A stretch of 64,000 nucleotides of DNA from JAIVGV01 sp032229975 (lineage in GTDB: Bacteria > Acidobacteriota > Blastocatellia > Pyrinomonadales > Pyrinomonadaceae): NCBI GenBank assembly GCA_032229975.1, contig JAVXVG010000038.1, forward strand, positions 177,052 through 241,051, in the 5' to 3' direction. Position 1 is the first letter of the stretch; each line of letters begins with the position of its first letter. This document shows positions 34,290 through 43,122 of the stretch, in pieces. Under the pieces are notes generated by a model. The model was not told where the DNA came from. It worked only from the letters and a program-made list of their open reading frames with translations, and searched no databases. A program made the translations under genes and the position numbers.

Positions 34290-34880
34290 ATTCCGATCTC
34301 TAAAGTAAGAGTGAAGGCAGAGTGCGCCCGCGCCGGAAGTGTTGTCAACAGGTGCGCGTGCGCGCGTGCGCGCAAGTTGACTCCGACATCATCCTGACCT
34401 GTCAGCATGACTACAACAGGCGCGCTGGCGAGTTCGGCATGACGACGTTTTCGCGTTAATACTCAGGAAATAGAGCGAATTTTAGAAAGGCCGTCGTTGC
34501 GGAATCTGAGGCACGCAGGTTGTTAAAGGAGTAAGCGCGGCTTCGGAAGCGTGCAGGCGCTTCGCGGGGGCCCTCCGCACAGGGTTCCCGCAGCCGCACC
34601 CAGATTTCAATCTCGAACCCGCGCGAAGTGTCTGACCAGAGAAGCGCTATTGACATCAGTTCTCACCCCGGACGGCGAGCGAGTGCCACGCGCTCGCCTC
34701 TTGCCCGCCGTCGTTGAAAACGGAAGGCGACTTGCTCTCGTCTCCGTTTTCAACGACGGCACTTTATCGCACGACGGCGCGACCGGCCTCGCGCGCATGA
34801 GTTAAGAGTCGATAACTGACGCTCCTTAAATTCCATTCGGTGAAGCTCGTGATGAGGCGCGGTGAACGCGCTGCGGAAGG
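34290..34880. other. 591-bp divergent gap with one strong inverted repeat
   Basis: This is the largest gene-free stretch of the window. A short plus-strand open frame (34551-34805) has no protein-like features. The only clear structure is the perfect 18-bp inverted repeat listed separately. No c-di-GMP riboswitch core was recognised. Confidence 0.6.
34707..34760. repeat. Perfect 18-bp inverted repeat with 18-base loop
   Basis: GCCGTCGTTGAAAACGGA (34707-34724) is exactly complementary to TCCGTTTTCAACGACGGC (34743-34760). It lies 121 bp ahead of the HD-GYP/GGDEF gene. It is not built of heptamers, so it is separate from the hairpin families. It could be a terminator, a leader structure or an operator. 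Confidence 0.8.
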
Positions 34881-37412
34881 GTGGCGAAGGTGAGCATGAT
34901 CGAGATGAGCGGTTTCAATCGCGGGGCGCGCGCCTACTGGCTCGCGTCCGTCTGCGTGGGAGCCGCTATTGTTGCGTGGGCCCTCTCACGCGCCTTCGCG
35001 TTCACGCCCGCGCAAGGGCTGGAGCTACTCGCGCTCGCGAGCTTCGTCGTCGTCTCGACCTTCCTGCGCATACGTCTGCCCAACACGAACGCCTGCATCA
35101 CGGCGGGCGACGCCTTCGTCTTCCTCGGCGCGATCCTTCTCGGTGCGCCCGCAGCCGTTCTGCTCGCCGCGCTCGATTCCGCCGTTAGCTCTCTGCGCAC
35201 GCACAAGCGCGCGACCAGTTGGTTCTTCTCGCCCGCGACGATGGCCGTCACGGTTCTCGTCTCGTCCGAAGTCTTCTACCGAACGCTCGCCTCTTATGCA
35301 CAGTACACGCGTCAGCCCGTCGGCTTCGCGCCACCCGCGTTCGAGCAGTTGCTCGTCGCGCTCGTTGCGATGGCCGTCGCGCAGTTCCTCGCGAACGGAG
35401 TCCTGATCGGATTTCTCTACGCGCTTAAGACGGGCCGCTCGATCTGGAAGTTCTGGCACGATCAATATCTCTGGACATCGTGCGCCTTCTTCATCGCGGC
35501 GGGCGTGGCCGGCCTCATGTATCAAGCGATCCAGACGCTGGGGCTTCTCTACGTGCTCTTGAGTCTGCCCGTCATCGCCGCCACGTTCACGACCTACAAG
35601 ATTTACTTCGAGCGCATGAGCGAGAAATCGCGCGAGGCTGAGGAACTGGCGCGACTGCACCTCGCGACCGTCGAAGCGCTCGCGACCGCGATTGATGCGA
35701 AGGACCAGACGACGCACTGTCATGTTCGTCGTGTGCAGATTTACGCCGCAGGGATGGGCAAGATTCTCGGTCTCTCGCACAACGACATCGAGGCTCTCAA
35801 AGCTGGCGCGCTCCTGCACGATATCGGTAAGCTCGCCGTGCCCGATCACATTCTCAACAAGCCGGGCAAACTGACGACCGCAGAGTTCGAGCGCATGAAG
35901 GTGCACACGACTGTGGGCGCGCAGATTCTCGAACGGATCGACTTCCCGTATCCCGTCACGCCCATCGTGCGTCATCACCACGAGCGTTGGGACGGGCTCG
36001 GCTATCCCGATGCTTTGCGCGGCGAAGACATTCCGTGGACGGCGCGCATCTTCTCCGTTGTCGATTGCTTCGACTCGGTGCGCGAGGATAGGCCCTATCG
36101 TCGCGGGCTCTCGTTGGAAGAAGCGAGCGCGCTGCTTCTGCGCGGCGCGGGCACGCACTTCGATCCGCAGGTCGTCGAATTGTTTCTCAAGCACCTGCCT
36201 ACGTTCGAGACGGAGATCAGCGATCTCGGACTCGATCAGCACGGCTTCACCAACTGCGAGGCTGACGCGCGCGCGCTCGTCGAAGACGGTTCACCCGCGC
36301 TCGCGCCGACGCACCCGCACTTCGCGCCGCCCGACTACCTCGAACAGATCAAGAACGCGCACCGGGAGGTTTATGCGCTCTACGAGATCGCGCACGCCTT
36401 CGGCGCGTCGCTCGACATCGCGGATCGGTGCGAGGCTTTAATCAACAAGGTCGGGCATGTCGTCCCGTTCGACACCTGCGCCGTCTATCTCTACGATCCT
36501 TTGAAGAACTACGCGACCATGACGCACGTTTCCGGCCGCAACTCCGAGTTGCTGCGCGAGCGTTGCGTCGCGCCGGGCGAGGGCGTCATCGGCTTCGTGC
36601 TTGCCAACCATCGCCACGCCAACTCGTTCGATCCGATGCTCGACTTCCGCGACGTGGCCCTCCCGACGGACGAGCGCTACCGCTCAATGATCGCGCTCCC
36701 GCTTATGAAGGGCGAGCGTCTGCTCGGCGTCCTCGCCGTCTATTCGATGAAGAGCGAGGAGTACACGGACGATCATCGTCGGCTGCTCGATACCGTCGCG
36801 CGGCTCGCCTCCGATGCGTTCGCGCACGCGCTGCACCACGCCGAGACCGAGTCGAACGCGCTGACCGACGCGCTCACGAACCTGCCGAACGCGCGCTCGC
36901 TGCACGCGCGTTTCGATGAAGAAGAAGCGCGCGCGCGTCGCAACGGCACGAGCTTTCAGGTCGTCATGCTCGACCTCGACGACTTCAAGCAGGTCAACGA
37001 CACTTACGGCCATCAGGTCGGCGATCAGATGCTGCGCGAGATCGCGCGCGTGCTTCAGGATCAACTGCGCGAGTATGATTTTCTCGCGCGCTACGCCGGC
37101 GACGAGTTCGTCGCCATCGTGCCGGAACTCTCCGAAGAGCAGGCTGAGGATTTGCGCCGGCGCATCGAGCGTTCCGTCTCGCGCTTTTCGCTGAGAGTCC
37201 GTCGCGACGCACACGCGCGCGTCGGCATCAGCGTCGGAGCCGCACGCTTCGGCGACGACGGCGAGACCTTGAGCAGCCTGCTCATCGCCGCCGATCAGGC
37301 GATGTATTCCGTCAAGTCCAACCACAGGCTACGTCGCTCTCGCCCCGCGCTGCCCGCCGAGCCCGTCATCGAGCCTCAACCCGACGACCTCGCCACCACA
37401 GCGATCAACTAG
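34881..37412 (+). CDS. Membrane HD-GYP / GAF / GGDEF c-di-GMP protein
   Basis: The protein has 843 residues. The first ~235 hold about seven to eight membrane segments (MASE-like sensor). HD-GYP follows at about 255-430, with LLHDIGKLAVPD, HHHERWDGLGYP and HFDPQVVELF. A GAF domain lies at about 505-655. GGDEF follows at about 660-815, with the active loop as YAGDEF and an inhibitory I-site REYD five residues before it. HD-GYP hydrolyses c-di-GMP and GGDEF makes it. The A-for-G variant in the loop is common in active enzymes. A PilZ protein in the window is a candidate effector. Confidence 0.93.
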   Translation: MAKVSMIEMSGFNRGARAYWLASVCVGAAIVAWALSRAFAFTPAQGLELLALASFVVVSTFLRIRLPNTNACITAGDAFVFLGAILLGAPAAVLLAALDSAVSSLRTHKRATSWFFSPATMAVTVLVSSEVFYRTLASYAQYTRQPVGFAPPAFEQLLVALVAMAVAQFLANGVLIGFLYALKTGRSIWKFWHDQYLWTSCAFFIAAGVAGLMYQAIQTLGLLYVLLSLPVIAATFTTYKIYFERMSEKSREAEELARLHLATVEALATAIDAKDQTTHCHVRRVQIYAAGMGKILGLSHNDIEALKAGALLHDIGKLAVPDHILNKPGKLTTAEFERMKVHTTVGAQILERIDFPYPVTPIVRHHHERWDGLGYPDALRGEDIPWTARIFSVVDCFDSVREDRPYRRGLSLEEASALLLRGAGTHFDPQVVELFLKHLPTFETEISDLGLDQHGFTNCEADARALVEDGSPALAPTHPHFAPPDYLEQIKNAHREVYALYEIAHAFGASLDIADRCEALINKVGHVVPFDTCAVYLYDPLKNYATMTHVSGRNSELLRERCVAPGEGVIGFVLANHRHANSFDPMLDFRDVALPTDERYRSMIALPLMKGERLLGVLAVYSMKSEEYTDDHRRLLDTVARLASDAFAHALHHAETESNALTDALTNLPNARSLHARFDEEEARARRNGTSFQVVMLDLDDFKQVNDTYGHQVGDQMLREIARVLQDQLREYDFLARYAGDEFVAIVPELSEEQAEDLRRRIERSVSRFSLRVRRDAHARVGISVGAARFGDDGETLSSLLIAADQAMYSVKSNHRLRRSRPALPAEPVIEPQPDDLATTAIN

Positions 37413-37496
37413 CGATCAGCGATCAGCACTCAGCACTCAGCCAAGTCAGTCTTAACTCTCTTTCTGGCTGACTGCCGACTGCTGAGTGCTGAATGC
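37411..37496. repeat. Heptamer inverted repeat, TCAGCAC family
   Basis: The left arm (37411-37442) reads AGCGATCAGCGATCAGCACT and on; the right arm (37465-37496) is its approximate reverse complement (GACTGCTGAGTGCTGAATGC). It begins at the stop codon of the HD-GYP/GGDEF gene. Confidence 0.85.
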
Positions 37497-37619
37497 TTTT
37501 CTTGACATCGCGTCCCTCATCGCTTTCAATTATTGACGGGCTTGTTGCCTCGCACATCACACGCGCCGCACAAGAACGACTTTCGCGTCTGAGCAGCAAC
37601 GTCGCGCTCCGTCAAACTC

Positions 37620-39728
37620 ATGTCAGTTTCCGTACCCCAGAGCCATTCACACGCGACGCTGCTCGTCGTCGATGACGACGCGCGTGCGCGCGATCTCATA
37701 CGCGCGACCTTCGAGGCGGAGGGCCATCGCGTGATCGCGGCGCAGGACGCGCCCGCCGCCTTGCGCGCGCTGCACAAGGAACCGCCCGATCTGATCCTCT
37801 TGGACGTGGAGATGCCCGGCGTTGATGGGCTCGCGCTGTGCAGGCTCTTGCGCGCGCAGGGTGCGTCGAAGCGTCTGCCGATTGTCGTCGTCTCGGCGCG
37901 CGACGACGAGGAACGCAAGGTCGAGGCCTTTGCCGCAGGCGCGGACGACTTCGTCGCCAAGTCGGCCCCGCGCGGCGAACTTGTCTCACGCGTCTCGGCG
38001 CACCTCGGAGCGGCGCAACGCGAGCGCGCTCTCGTCGGCAGCAATCGCGAGCTTGGTTTCCTCGCCGATCTGGGTCGCGGCCTGCTCGTCGCGCTCGAGC
38101 CTCTGCAAGTCGCGCGGCGCGTCGCGGGGGCCACCTATGAGGCGGCGAACGCTGCGCTGTGTGCCGCCGTGTTCGTCATGCCTGATAACGAGGACGACGG
38201 AGACGGAAACAGATTCACGGGTGACGGGCGCGGCAAGGTCGCGGCTTGCGTGTTTGATCGAGAGGGCAGTGCGGAGGGCACGCGGCTCGTCCACATCGAA
38301 CGACTTCGTGCGTGGCTCGCATCGTCGCCGACCGCATCGGCCCTCATCGAAGATCGGTCGGAGTTCTTTCTGCGCGACGGCGAGCACGCGGTCGAGTATG
38401 CCGCGCCGCTTCGCTTCGGCGGGCGGGCTGTGGGCGCGCTCGTCGCCGCGTTTGATTCAACGGATGCGCGTGGCGAGACGGAGGGCCGTCTGATCGATGC
38501 GGCGGCGCAGCAGGCTGCGCTCGCGGCGCACATCTCTTCGCTCTACGAAGCGGCACGCGCATCGAGTGTGAGTCTCGCGCGCGAGGTCGAGCGGCAAACA
38601 GCCGAGGCGGTCGCGCAGCGCAAGTTCACCGAAGCGATCATCGATAGCTTGCCGATCTCGCTCTACGCCGTTGATCGCGATCATCGCATCGTCGCGTGGA
38701 ATCGCAATCGCGAGTTGGGTGGGCAGGGCGTGCCGCGCGGGCTTGCGCTCGGCAAAAACATCTTCGAGGTCTTGACGCGCCAGCCGCGCGCTCTGCTCGA
38801 AGCCGAGTTCGCGCGCGCCTTCGAGACGGGTGAGATCGCGCGCATCGAGCAGGAGAGCGCGCAGGGAGACGGCACGACGCGCCACTGGCTCGTGAGCAAA
38901 ATTCCGATGCGCGCCGAAGAGGGCGACGCCGTCACGCATGTCATCACCGTCGGAGAAGACATCACGGCACGCGTCGATGCGAATCGCGCCGTCGCGCGCT
39001 CGGAAAAACTCGCGGCGGTGGGCCGTCTCGCCGCAGGCGTCGTCCACGAGATCAATAATCCGCTCGCGACCATCGCGGCCTGCGCCGAATCGCTCGCAGG
39101 GCGCGTCGCCGAAGGCGCGTTCGGCGAGTCGAAGGAGGTTGATGATCTGCGCGAGTATCTCACGCTCATCCGCGATGAGGCTTTTCGCTGCAAGTCGATC
39201 ACGAACGGGCTGCTGGATTTCAGTCGCAACCGGGCCGGACAGTTCGCGCCCGTCTCGCTCGCCGAAGTGATCGAGTCGGCGGCGCGACTACTCAGGCATC
39301 AGAAGCGTGGGGGCCGTCGCGTCGAGATCAATACGGAGGTCGCGGACGATCTCGCCGCAGTCTTCGGCGACGCGGGCCAGTTGCAGCAGGTCTTGATCAT
39401 CCTCGCCGAGAACGGCATCGACGCGACGACGGAGGGCGGCGCGCTCCAAATCTCCGCGCGCAACGAGGGCGCGGGCGTGCGCGTCGAAGTTGCGGACAGA
39501 GGCGTCGGCATCCCGCCGGAGAACCTCGCGCGAATTTTCGATCCGTTCTTCACGACGAAGGAGATCGGGCGCGGCACGGGTCTTGGGTTGGCGGTCTGTT
39601 ATGGTATCGTGCACGAGCATGGCGGGCAGGTCGAGGTCGAATCCGCGATGGGTAGGGGAACGACCTTCACTGTGACGCTGCCCGCGCTGCGCGACGAAGA
39701 AGTCAGAGGGAGAGTAGAAAAGTTTTGA
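37620..39728 (+). CDS. Hybrid sensor histidine kinase (REC-GAF-PAS-HisKA-HATPase)
   Basis: The protein has 702 residues and no membrane segment. The N-terminal receiver domain has DDD, the phospho-acceptor Asp in LILLDVEMPG and Lys in FVAKSAP. GAF is at about 155-310, PAS at about 335-455 (YAVDRDHRIVAWNRNRELG), and HisKA carries the H-box AAGVVHEINNPLAT at about 475. The ATPase domain shows DRGVGIPPENLARIFDPFF and GRGTGLGLAVCYG. It overlaps the next gene by 4 bp and is surely its cognate kinase. A receiver at the N-terminus implies a phosphorelay or input from another kinase. Confidence 0.93.
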   Translation: MSVSVPQSHSHATLLVVDDDARARDLIRATFEAEGHRVIAAQDAPAALRALHKEPPDLILLDVEMPGVDGLALCRLLRAQGASKRLPIVVVSARDDEERKVEAFAAGADDFVAKSAPRGELVSRVSAHLGAAQRERALVGSNRELGFLADLGRGLLVALEPLQVARRVAGATYEAANAALCAAVFVMPDNEDDGDGNRFTGDGRGKVAACVFDREGSAEGTRLVHIERLRAWLASSPTASALIEDRSEFFLRDGEHAVEYAAPLRFGGRAVGALVAAFDSTDARGETEGRLIDAAAQQAALAAHISSLYEAARASSVSLAREVERQTAEAVAQRKFTEAIIDSLPISLYAVDRDHRIVAWNRNRELGGQGVPRGLALGKNIFEVLTRQPRALLEAEFARAFETGEIARIEQESAQGDGTTRHWLVSKIPMRAEEGDAVTHVITVGEDITARVDANRAVARSEKLAAVGRLAAGVVHEINNPLATIAACAESLAGRVAEGAFGESKEVDDLREYLTLIRDEAFRCKSITNGLLDFSRNRAGQFAPVSLAEVIESAARLLRHQKRGGRRVEINTEVADDLAAVFGDAGQLQQVLIILAENGIDATTEGGALQISARNEGAGVRVEVADRGVGIPPENLARIFDPFFTTKEIGRGTGLGLAVCYGIVHEHGGQVEVESAMGRGTTFTVTLPALRDEEVRGRVEKF

Positions 39729-41122
39729 GCGAAGCGCCGCGTGCGAGAATACTGGTCGCAGAGGACGAGGCGAACCTGCGACTCGTCCTGCAAAAAGAGC
39801 TTGAGCGGGCCGGTCATGAAGTGAAGGTCGCGCCCGACGGCGAGGCGGCTTTGAAGCTCCTCGAAGAGTCGAACGTTGATGTGCTGCTGACCGACATTTC
39901 GATGCCGCGCATGGACGGCATGGAGCTTTTGCGTCGCGTCCATCAGCGACCGAACCCACCCGAAGTGATCATGCTCACGGGCCACGCCACGGTCGAGACG
40001 GCCATCGAAGCGATGAAGCTCGGCGCATACGATTACCTCTCGAAGCCCTACCACATCACGGAACTCGACGCACTCGTCAAACAGGCGGCGGAGAAGCGCA
40101 GGCTTCGCGTTGACAATCAACGTTTGCGCGCGCAGATCGAGCGCAGGAACACAACGCCCGAGATCATCTACGTCTCCGAGGCAATGCGAAACGTGATGCA
40201 CTTGGTCGAGCGCGTCGCGCCCTCAGACACTTCAGTTTTGATCACAGGCGAGTCGGGCACGGGCAAGGAGTTGATCGCGCAGGCGATTCACAAGATGTCG
40301 CGGCGCAGCGAGGGCTCGTTCATCGATCTCAACTGCGCGGCTTTTCAGGAGACGTTATTAGAGTCGGAATTGTTCGGCTACGAGGCGGGCGCGTTCTCCG
40401 GCGCGAAGGCGCGCAAGCTCGGGCTGTTCGAGTTGGCGGATAATGGGACTCTGTTTTTAGATGAGGTGACAGAGTTGCCCGCGCCTTTGCAGTCGAAGCT
40501 GTTGCGCGCGATTGAGACGAAGTCGTTCTACCGTGTCGGCGCGGTGCGTAAGGTACAGGTCAACGTCCGCATCATCGCAGCGACGAACCGCGACGTGAAC
40601 ATCGCGACGGGCGACGGCAGCTTCCGCTCCGATCTGCTCTACCGCATCAACGGATTCCAGATCAGCCTGCTCCCCTTGCGCGAACGTCCCGAAGACATCG
40701 AACCGCTCGCGCGTCGCCTGCTTGCGCAACTCTGCGCCGGTCGCGACACGCCGGAACTCGGCGCAGACGTGCTCGACGCGCTGCGCGACTATGGGTGGCC
40801 CGGCAACGTCCGGCAACTACGCAACACGCTTGAACGCGCCGTGCTGCTCGCCAACGATGGTTGCATCACGCGCGCCGAACTCCCGCCGGAGATCGTCAGC
40901 CCGACGCACACGCACGTCCCCACAGCGACGTTCAACGCGACGAGCGCGCCCGGTTCACCGCCCGGCGCGACGCCTCCGCTTCGAGAGGTCGAGCGACAGC
41001 AGATCGTCGCCGCGCTGGAGCAGACCAACTGGCATCGCGGCAAGACCGCCGAAATCCTCGGCATCTCTCCCTCGACACTCTACCGACGACTGCGCGACTA
41101 CAACCTCACGCGACGCGCTTAA
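39725..41122 (+). CDS. NtrC-type sigma-54-dependent response regulator
   Basis: The protein has 465 residues from a TTG start that overlaps the kinase stop. The receiver domain has the acceptor Asp in VLLTDISMPRMDG. The AAA+ domain has Walker A GESGTGKE, the sigma-54 contact loop as GAFSGA (a Ser variant of GAFTGA) and Walker B GTLFLDEV. A Pro-rich linker leads to a Fis-type HTH (KTAEILGISPSTLYRRLRD). It activates sigma-54 promoters once phosphorylated. The targets are unknown. Confidence 0.94.
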   Translation: MSEAPRARILVAEDEANLRLVLQKELERAGHEVKVAPDGEAALKLLEESNVDVLLTDISMPRMDGMELLRRVHQRPNPPEVIMLTGHATVETAIEAMKLGAYDYLSKPYHITELDALVKQAAEKRRLRVDNQRLRAQIERRNTTPEIIYVSEAMRNVMHLVERVAPSDTSVLITGESGTGKELIAQAIHKMSRRSEGSFIDLNCAAFQETLLESELFGYEAGAFSGAKARKLGLFELADNGTLFLDEVTELPAPLQSKLLRAIETKSFYRVGAVRKVQVNVRIIAATNRDVNIATGDGSFRSDLLYRINGFQISLLPLRERPEDIEPLARRLLAQLCAGRDTPELGADVLDALRDYGWPGNVRQLRNTLERAVLLANDGCITRAELPPEIVSPTHTHVPTATFNATSAPGSPPGATPPLREVERQQIVAALEQTNWHRGKTAEILGISPSTLYRRLRDYNLTRRA

Positions 41123-41141
41123 AATAATTTTCAACATCGAA

Positions 41142-41175
41142 TAAGAGAGACCCGCCACGTGGCGGGTCTCTCTTA
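41142..41175. terminator. Bidirectional hairpin terminator
   Basis: TAAGAGAGACCCGCC pairs perfectly with GGCGGGTCTCTCTTA across an ACGT loop, 20 bp after the response regulator stop and 25 bp beyond the stop of the convergent TPR gene. Confidence 0.85.
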
Positions 41176-41199
41176 CTCGATTCGCAATCACGATCTCGA

Positions 41200-42411
41200 T
41201 CAGTCCGTTGTTGTAGTAGTCGTCCGGCCCTTCGGCTTTTCGAGGGAGCGTTCGGCGGCTTCGGCTTTGTCGCGCTGCCCCGTGCGGTTGTAGAGCGTGA
41301 TGAGGCGGCGCAGCACTTCGGTTGAATTGGGATCGAGTTTGCGCGCGGCTTCATAGTATTTGATCGCGTCGCGATCACGTCCGGCGGCTTCGAGGAGTGA
41401 GGCTGTGCGCAAGCGCGCGTAGAGATCACCGCCCGCCTGCGTGAAACTGCGGAAAGCATCGTCGTACTTCTTGAGCTTGCCGTAAACGAAGCCGAGGTTA
41501 TTGTAGATTTCCGCGCTCGACGGATCGAGCGTGACGGCGAGTTTCAACTTCGCGAGCGCGTCTTTGGGCCGGTCGTCGAGGTAGAGCGAGTAGCCGAGAT
41601 TGCTGATGACGTGCGCGTCTCTGGGCGCGAGAGTGAGCGCACGCTTGTAGAACTCTTGCGCGCGCGCGTGCTCGCCGCGATGGTCGTAGGCGAGACCGAG
41701 CAGGTTGTTCGCCTCGACCAGATTCGTGCCCGTCGCCGCCGCGACAGACAACTCGGAGATCGCTTCTTCAAACAGTCCACGCACGATGAGCGCGCGACCC
41801 TGCGAGATTGGATCGTTCGGCACGCCGACGACGAGGGGCATGAACGGCGCATTCGCCGATCGAGCCGTCGGCGTGGTCACAGTGGGTTGTCGTGGGATCG
41901 CAATGGGTGGAATGTTCGCAGGCTGCTCTACGTTCGCAGCAGCCTCCGCAGGGGCCGGAGCATAGTCCGGTTGATCGACGGTCGTGCTTGACGCTCTTGC
42001 GTTCGCGGAATCGGCGCGCGGCGAGGGCCTTGTCGCGGGATCGTTGGCGGATGTAGTCGCGTTCACTGTAGAGCGTGTTGTCTTCGCGTCGTCCTTCGTC
42101 TTCGCGGCGTCGGGACGGCGCGAATCTTTTTTGTCGTCGCGGAACAGGCTCGCGAGCGCGCGGAAGGGCGCGGTGAGCACACGTGCGACAGGGTTGTTGC
42201 ACAACTCGGTCGCGGCTGCGTCCGCGTCGTCCGGCCCGAACGCACAGTCGCCGACTGGGCCGGACGGCTCGTAGGCAGAGACCTCCGTAGAGACTTGCGG
42301 AGCGGAAGAGTCAGCAGCGGAGTGCACGACGGCGGCGAAAGCGGGCGACGCCGGGCCGTAGAGCGCGAGCGCGCAGGCAAGCAAGATGGCCGCGAGTCTG
42401 TGTTGACGCAA
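41200..42411 (-). CDS. Exported TPR-repeat protein
   Basis: The protein has 403 residues from a TTG start with AGGAGG about nine bases upstream, followed at once by a signal peptide (LAAILLACALALYGPASP). Residues 75-200 are low-complexity Ala/Thr/Asp/Pro. From about 205 to 395 there are four to five TPR units (LLGLAYDHRGEHARAQEFY, NLGFVYGKLKKYDDAF). It is probably a periplasmic protein-interaction scaffold; partners are unknown. Confidence 0.85.
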   Translation of the reverse strand: MRQHRLAAILLACALALYGPASPAFAAVVHSAADSSAPQVSTEVSAYEPSGPVGDCAFGPDDADAAATELCNNPVARVLTAPFRALASLFRDDKKDSRRPDAAKTKDDAKTTRSTVNATTSANDPATRPSPRADSANARASSTTVDQPDYAPAPAEAAANVEQPANIPPIAIPRQPTVTTPTARSANAPFMPLVVGVPNDPISQGRALIVRGLFEEAISELSVAAATGTNLVEANNLLGLAYDHRGEHARAQEFYKRALTLAPRDAHVISNLGYSLYLDDRPKDALAKLKLAVTLDPSSAEIYNNLGFVYGKLKKYDDAFRSFTQAGGDLYARLRTASLLEAAGRDRDAIKYYEAARKLDPNSTEVLRRLITLYNRTGQRDKAEAAERSLEKPKGRTTTTTTD

Positions 42412-42577
42412 CGCTGTTACCTCCTCAGCCTTTCTGAAGCGAAAGCTCTTTGAGCGGGAAGAATCGGGAGACTTCTACGATCCGCTCTCGCATTGGATTC
42501 TATGGCAGCGCGGCTGCGTGGTCAAAAGGTGCGTGCCCTGAAGAAGGCGACTGTGAAATGCAACCACGCGCGCTGAC

Positions 42578-42991
42578 TCAATCGACGCTCTCATCGAAGG
42601 CCCGACGCAGCACATCGGGGATGGACACCGGCCTTCGCGTGTCGAGATTCATCGACACCTGCACCTGCGTCGAGCGCGCGCAGATCAAGTTGTCAGAAGC
42701 GCGGCGCGCGGCATACTCGAAGGTGGCGGAACTCGTGCCGACGCGCGAGACGAAAACTTCAACGTCGATCTCGTCGCCATAAAGAATCGGCACGAAGAAC
42801 TCCGCCTTGACGTTGACCGTGGGGAAGCCGATGCGTTGATCGTGCATCAGCCGCGCGTAAGTCGTGCCGCAACGCGCCGCGAAGAACTCTTCCATCGCGA
42901 CGTGAAAGTAATGGAAGACGACCGGGTAATAGACGAGCCCCGCCGCGTCTGCGTCGGCGAAGCGGACTATGATGCGCGCGGAGAAAGACAT
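42578..42991 (-). CDS. 4-hydroxybenzoyl-CoA-type (4HBT) thioesterase
   Basis: The protein has 137 residues from the ATG at 42991; the open frame upstream runs through a heptamer hairpin and is not coding. The hot-dog fold signature FADADAAGLVYYPVVFHYF carries the catalytic Asp of the 4HBT class. It hydrolyses acyl- or aroyl-CoA thioesters. Placed at the end of the aromatic-CoA island, it may release CoA from dead-end benzoyl- or anthraniloyl-CoA, as the thioesterases of box clusters are thought to do. Confidence 0.88.
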   Translation of the reverse strand: MSFSARIIVRFADADAAGLVYYPVVFHYFHVAMEEFFAARCGTTYARLMHDQRIGFPTVNVKAEFFVPILYGDEIDVEVFVSRVGTSSATFEYAARRASDNLICARSTQVQVSMNLDTRRPVSIPDVLRRAFDESVD

Positions 42992-42993
42992 GA

Positions 42994-43122
42994 GTCGTAA
43001 AGGGTAAATCGTGAATCGTAAATCGTGATCGGTAGGTGTTCGTTGAACTGACAGGTAGAGCACGAATCGATCCTGCGCTGAGACGATCAGCCTCTATTCA
43101 CGATTTACCATTTACGATTCAC
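42994..43122. repeat. Heptamer inverted repeat, AATCGTA family
   Basis: The left arm (42994-43030) reads AAATCGTGAATCGTAAATCG; the right arm (43095-43122) reads ATTCACGATTTACCATTTAC and then GATTCACG. It fills the gap between the thioesterase and ligase genes; 53802-53902 is a close relative. Confidence 0.85.

Noticed and set aside
34551..34805. Short open frame in the 591-bp gap
   Set aside because: It has no ribosome site, no family likeness, and runs through the 18-bp inverted repeat.
34290..34880. c-di-GMP riboswitch ahead of the GGDEF gene
   Set aside because: No GEMM-type conserved core could be found by eye.
35025..36242. A 405-codon minus-strand open frame
   Set aside because: It lies wholly antisense to the HD-GYP/GGDEF gene and has no protein-like features.
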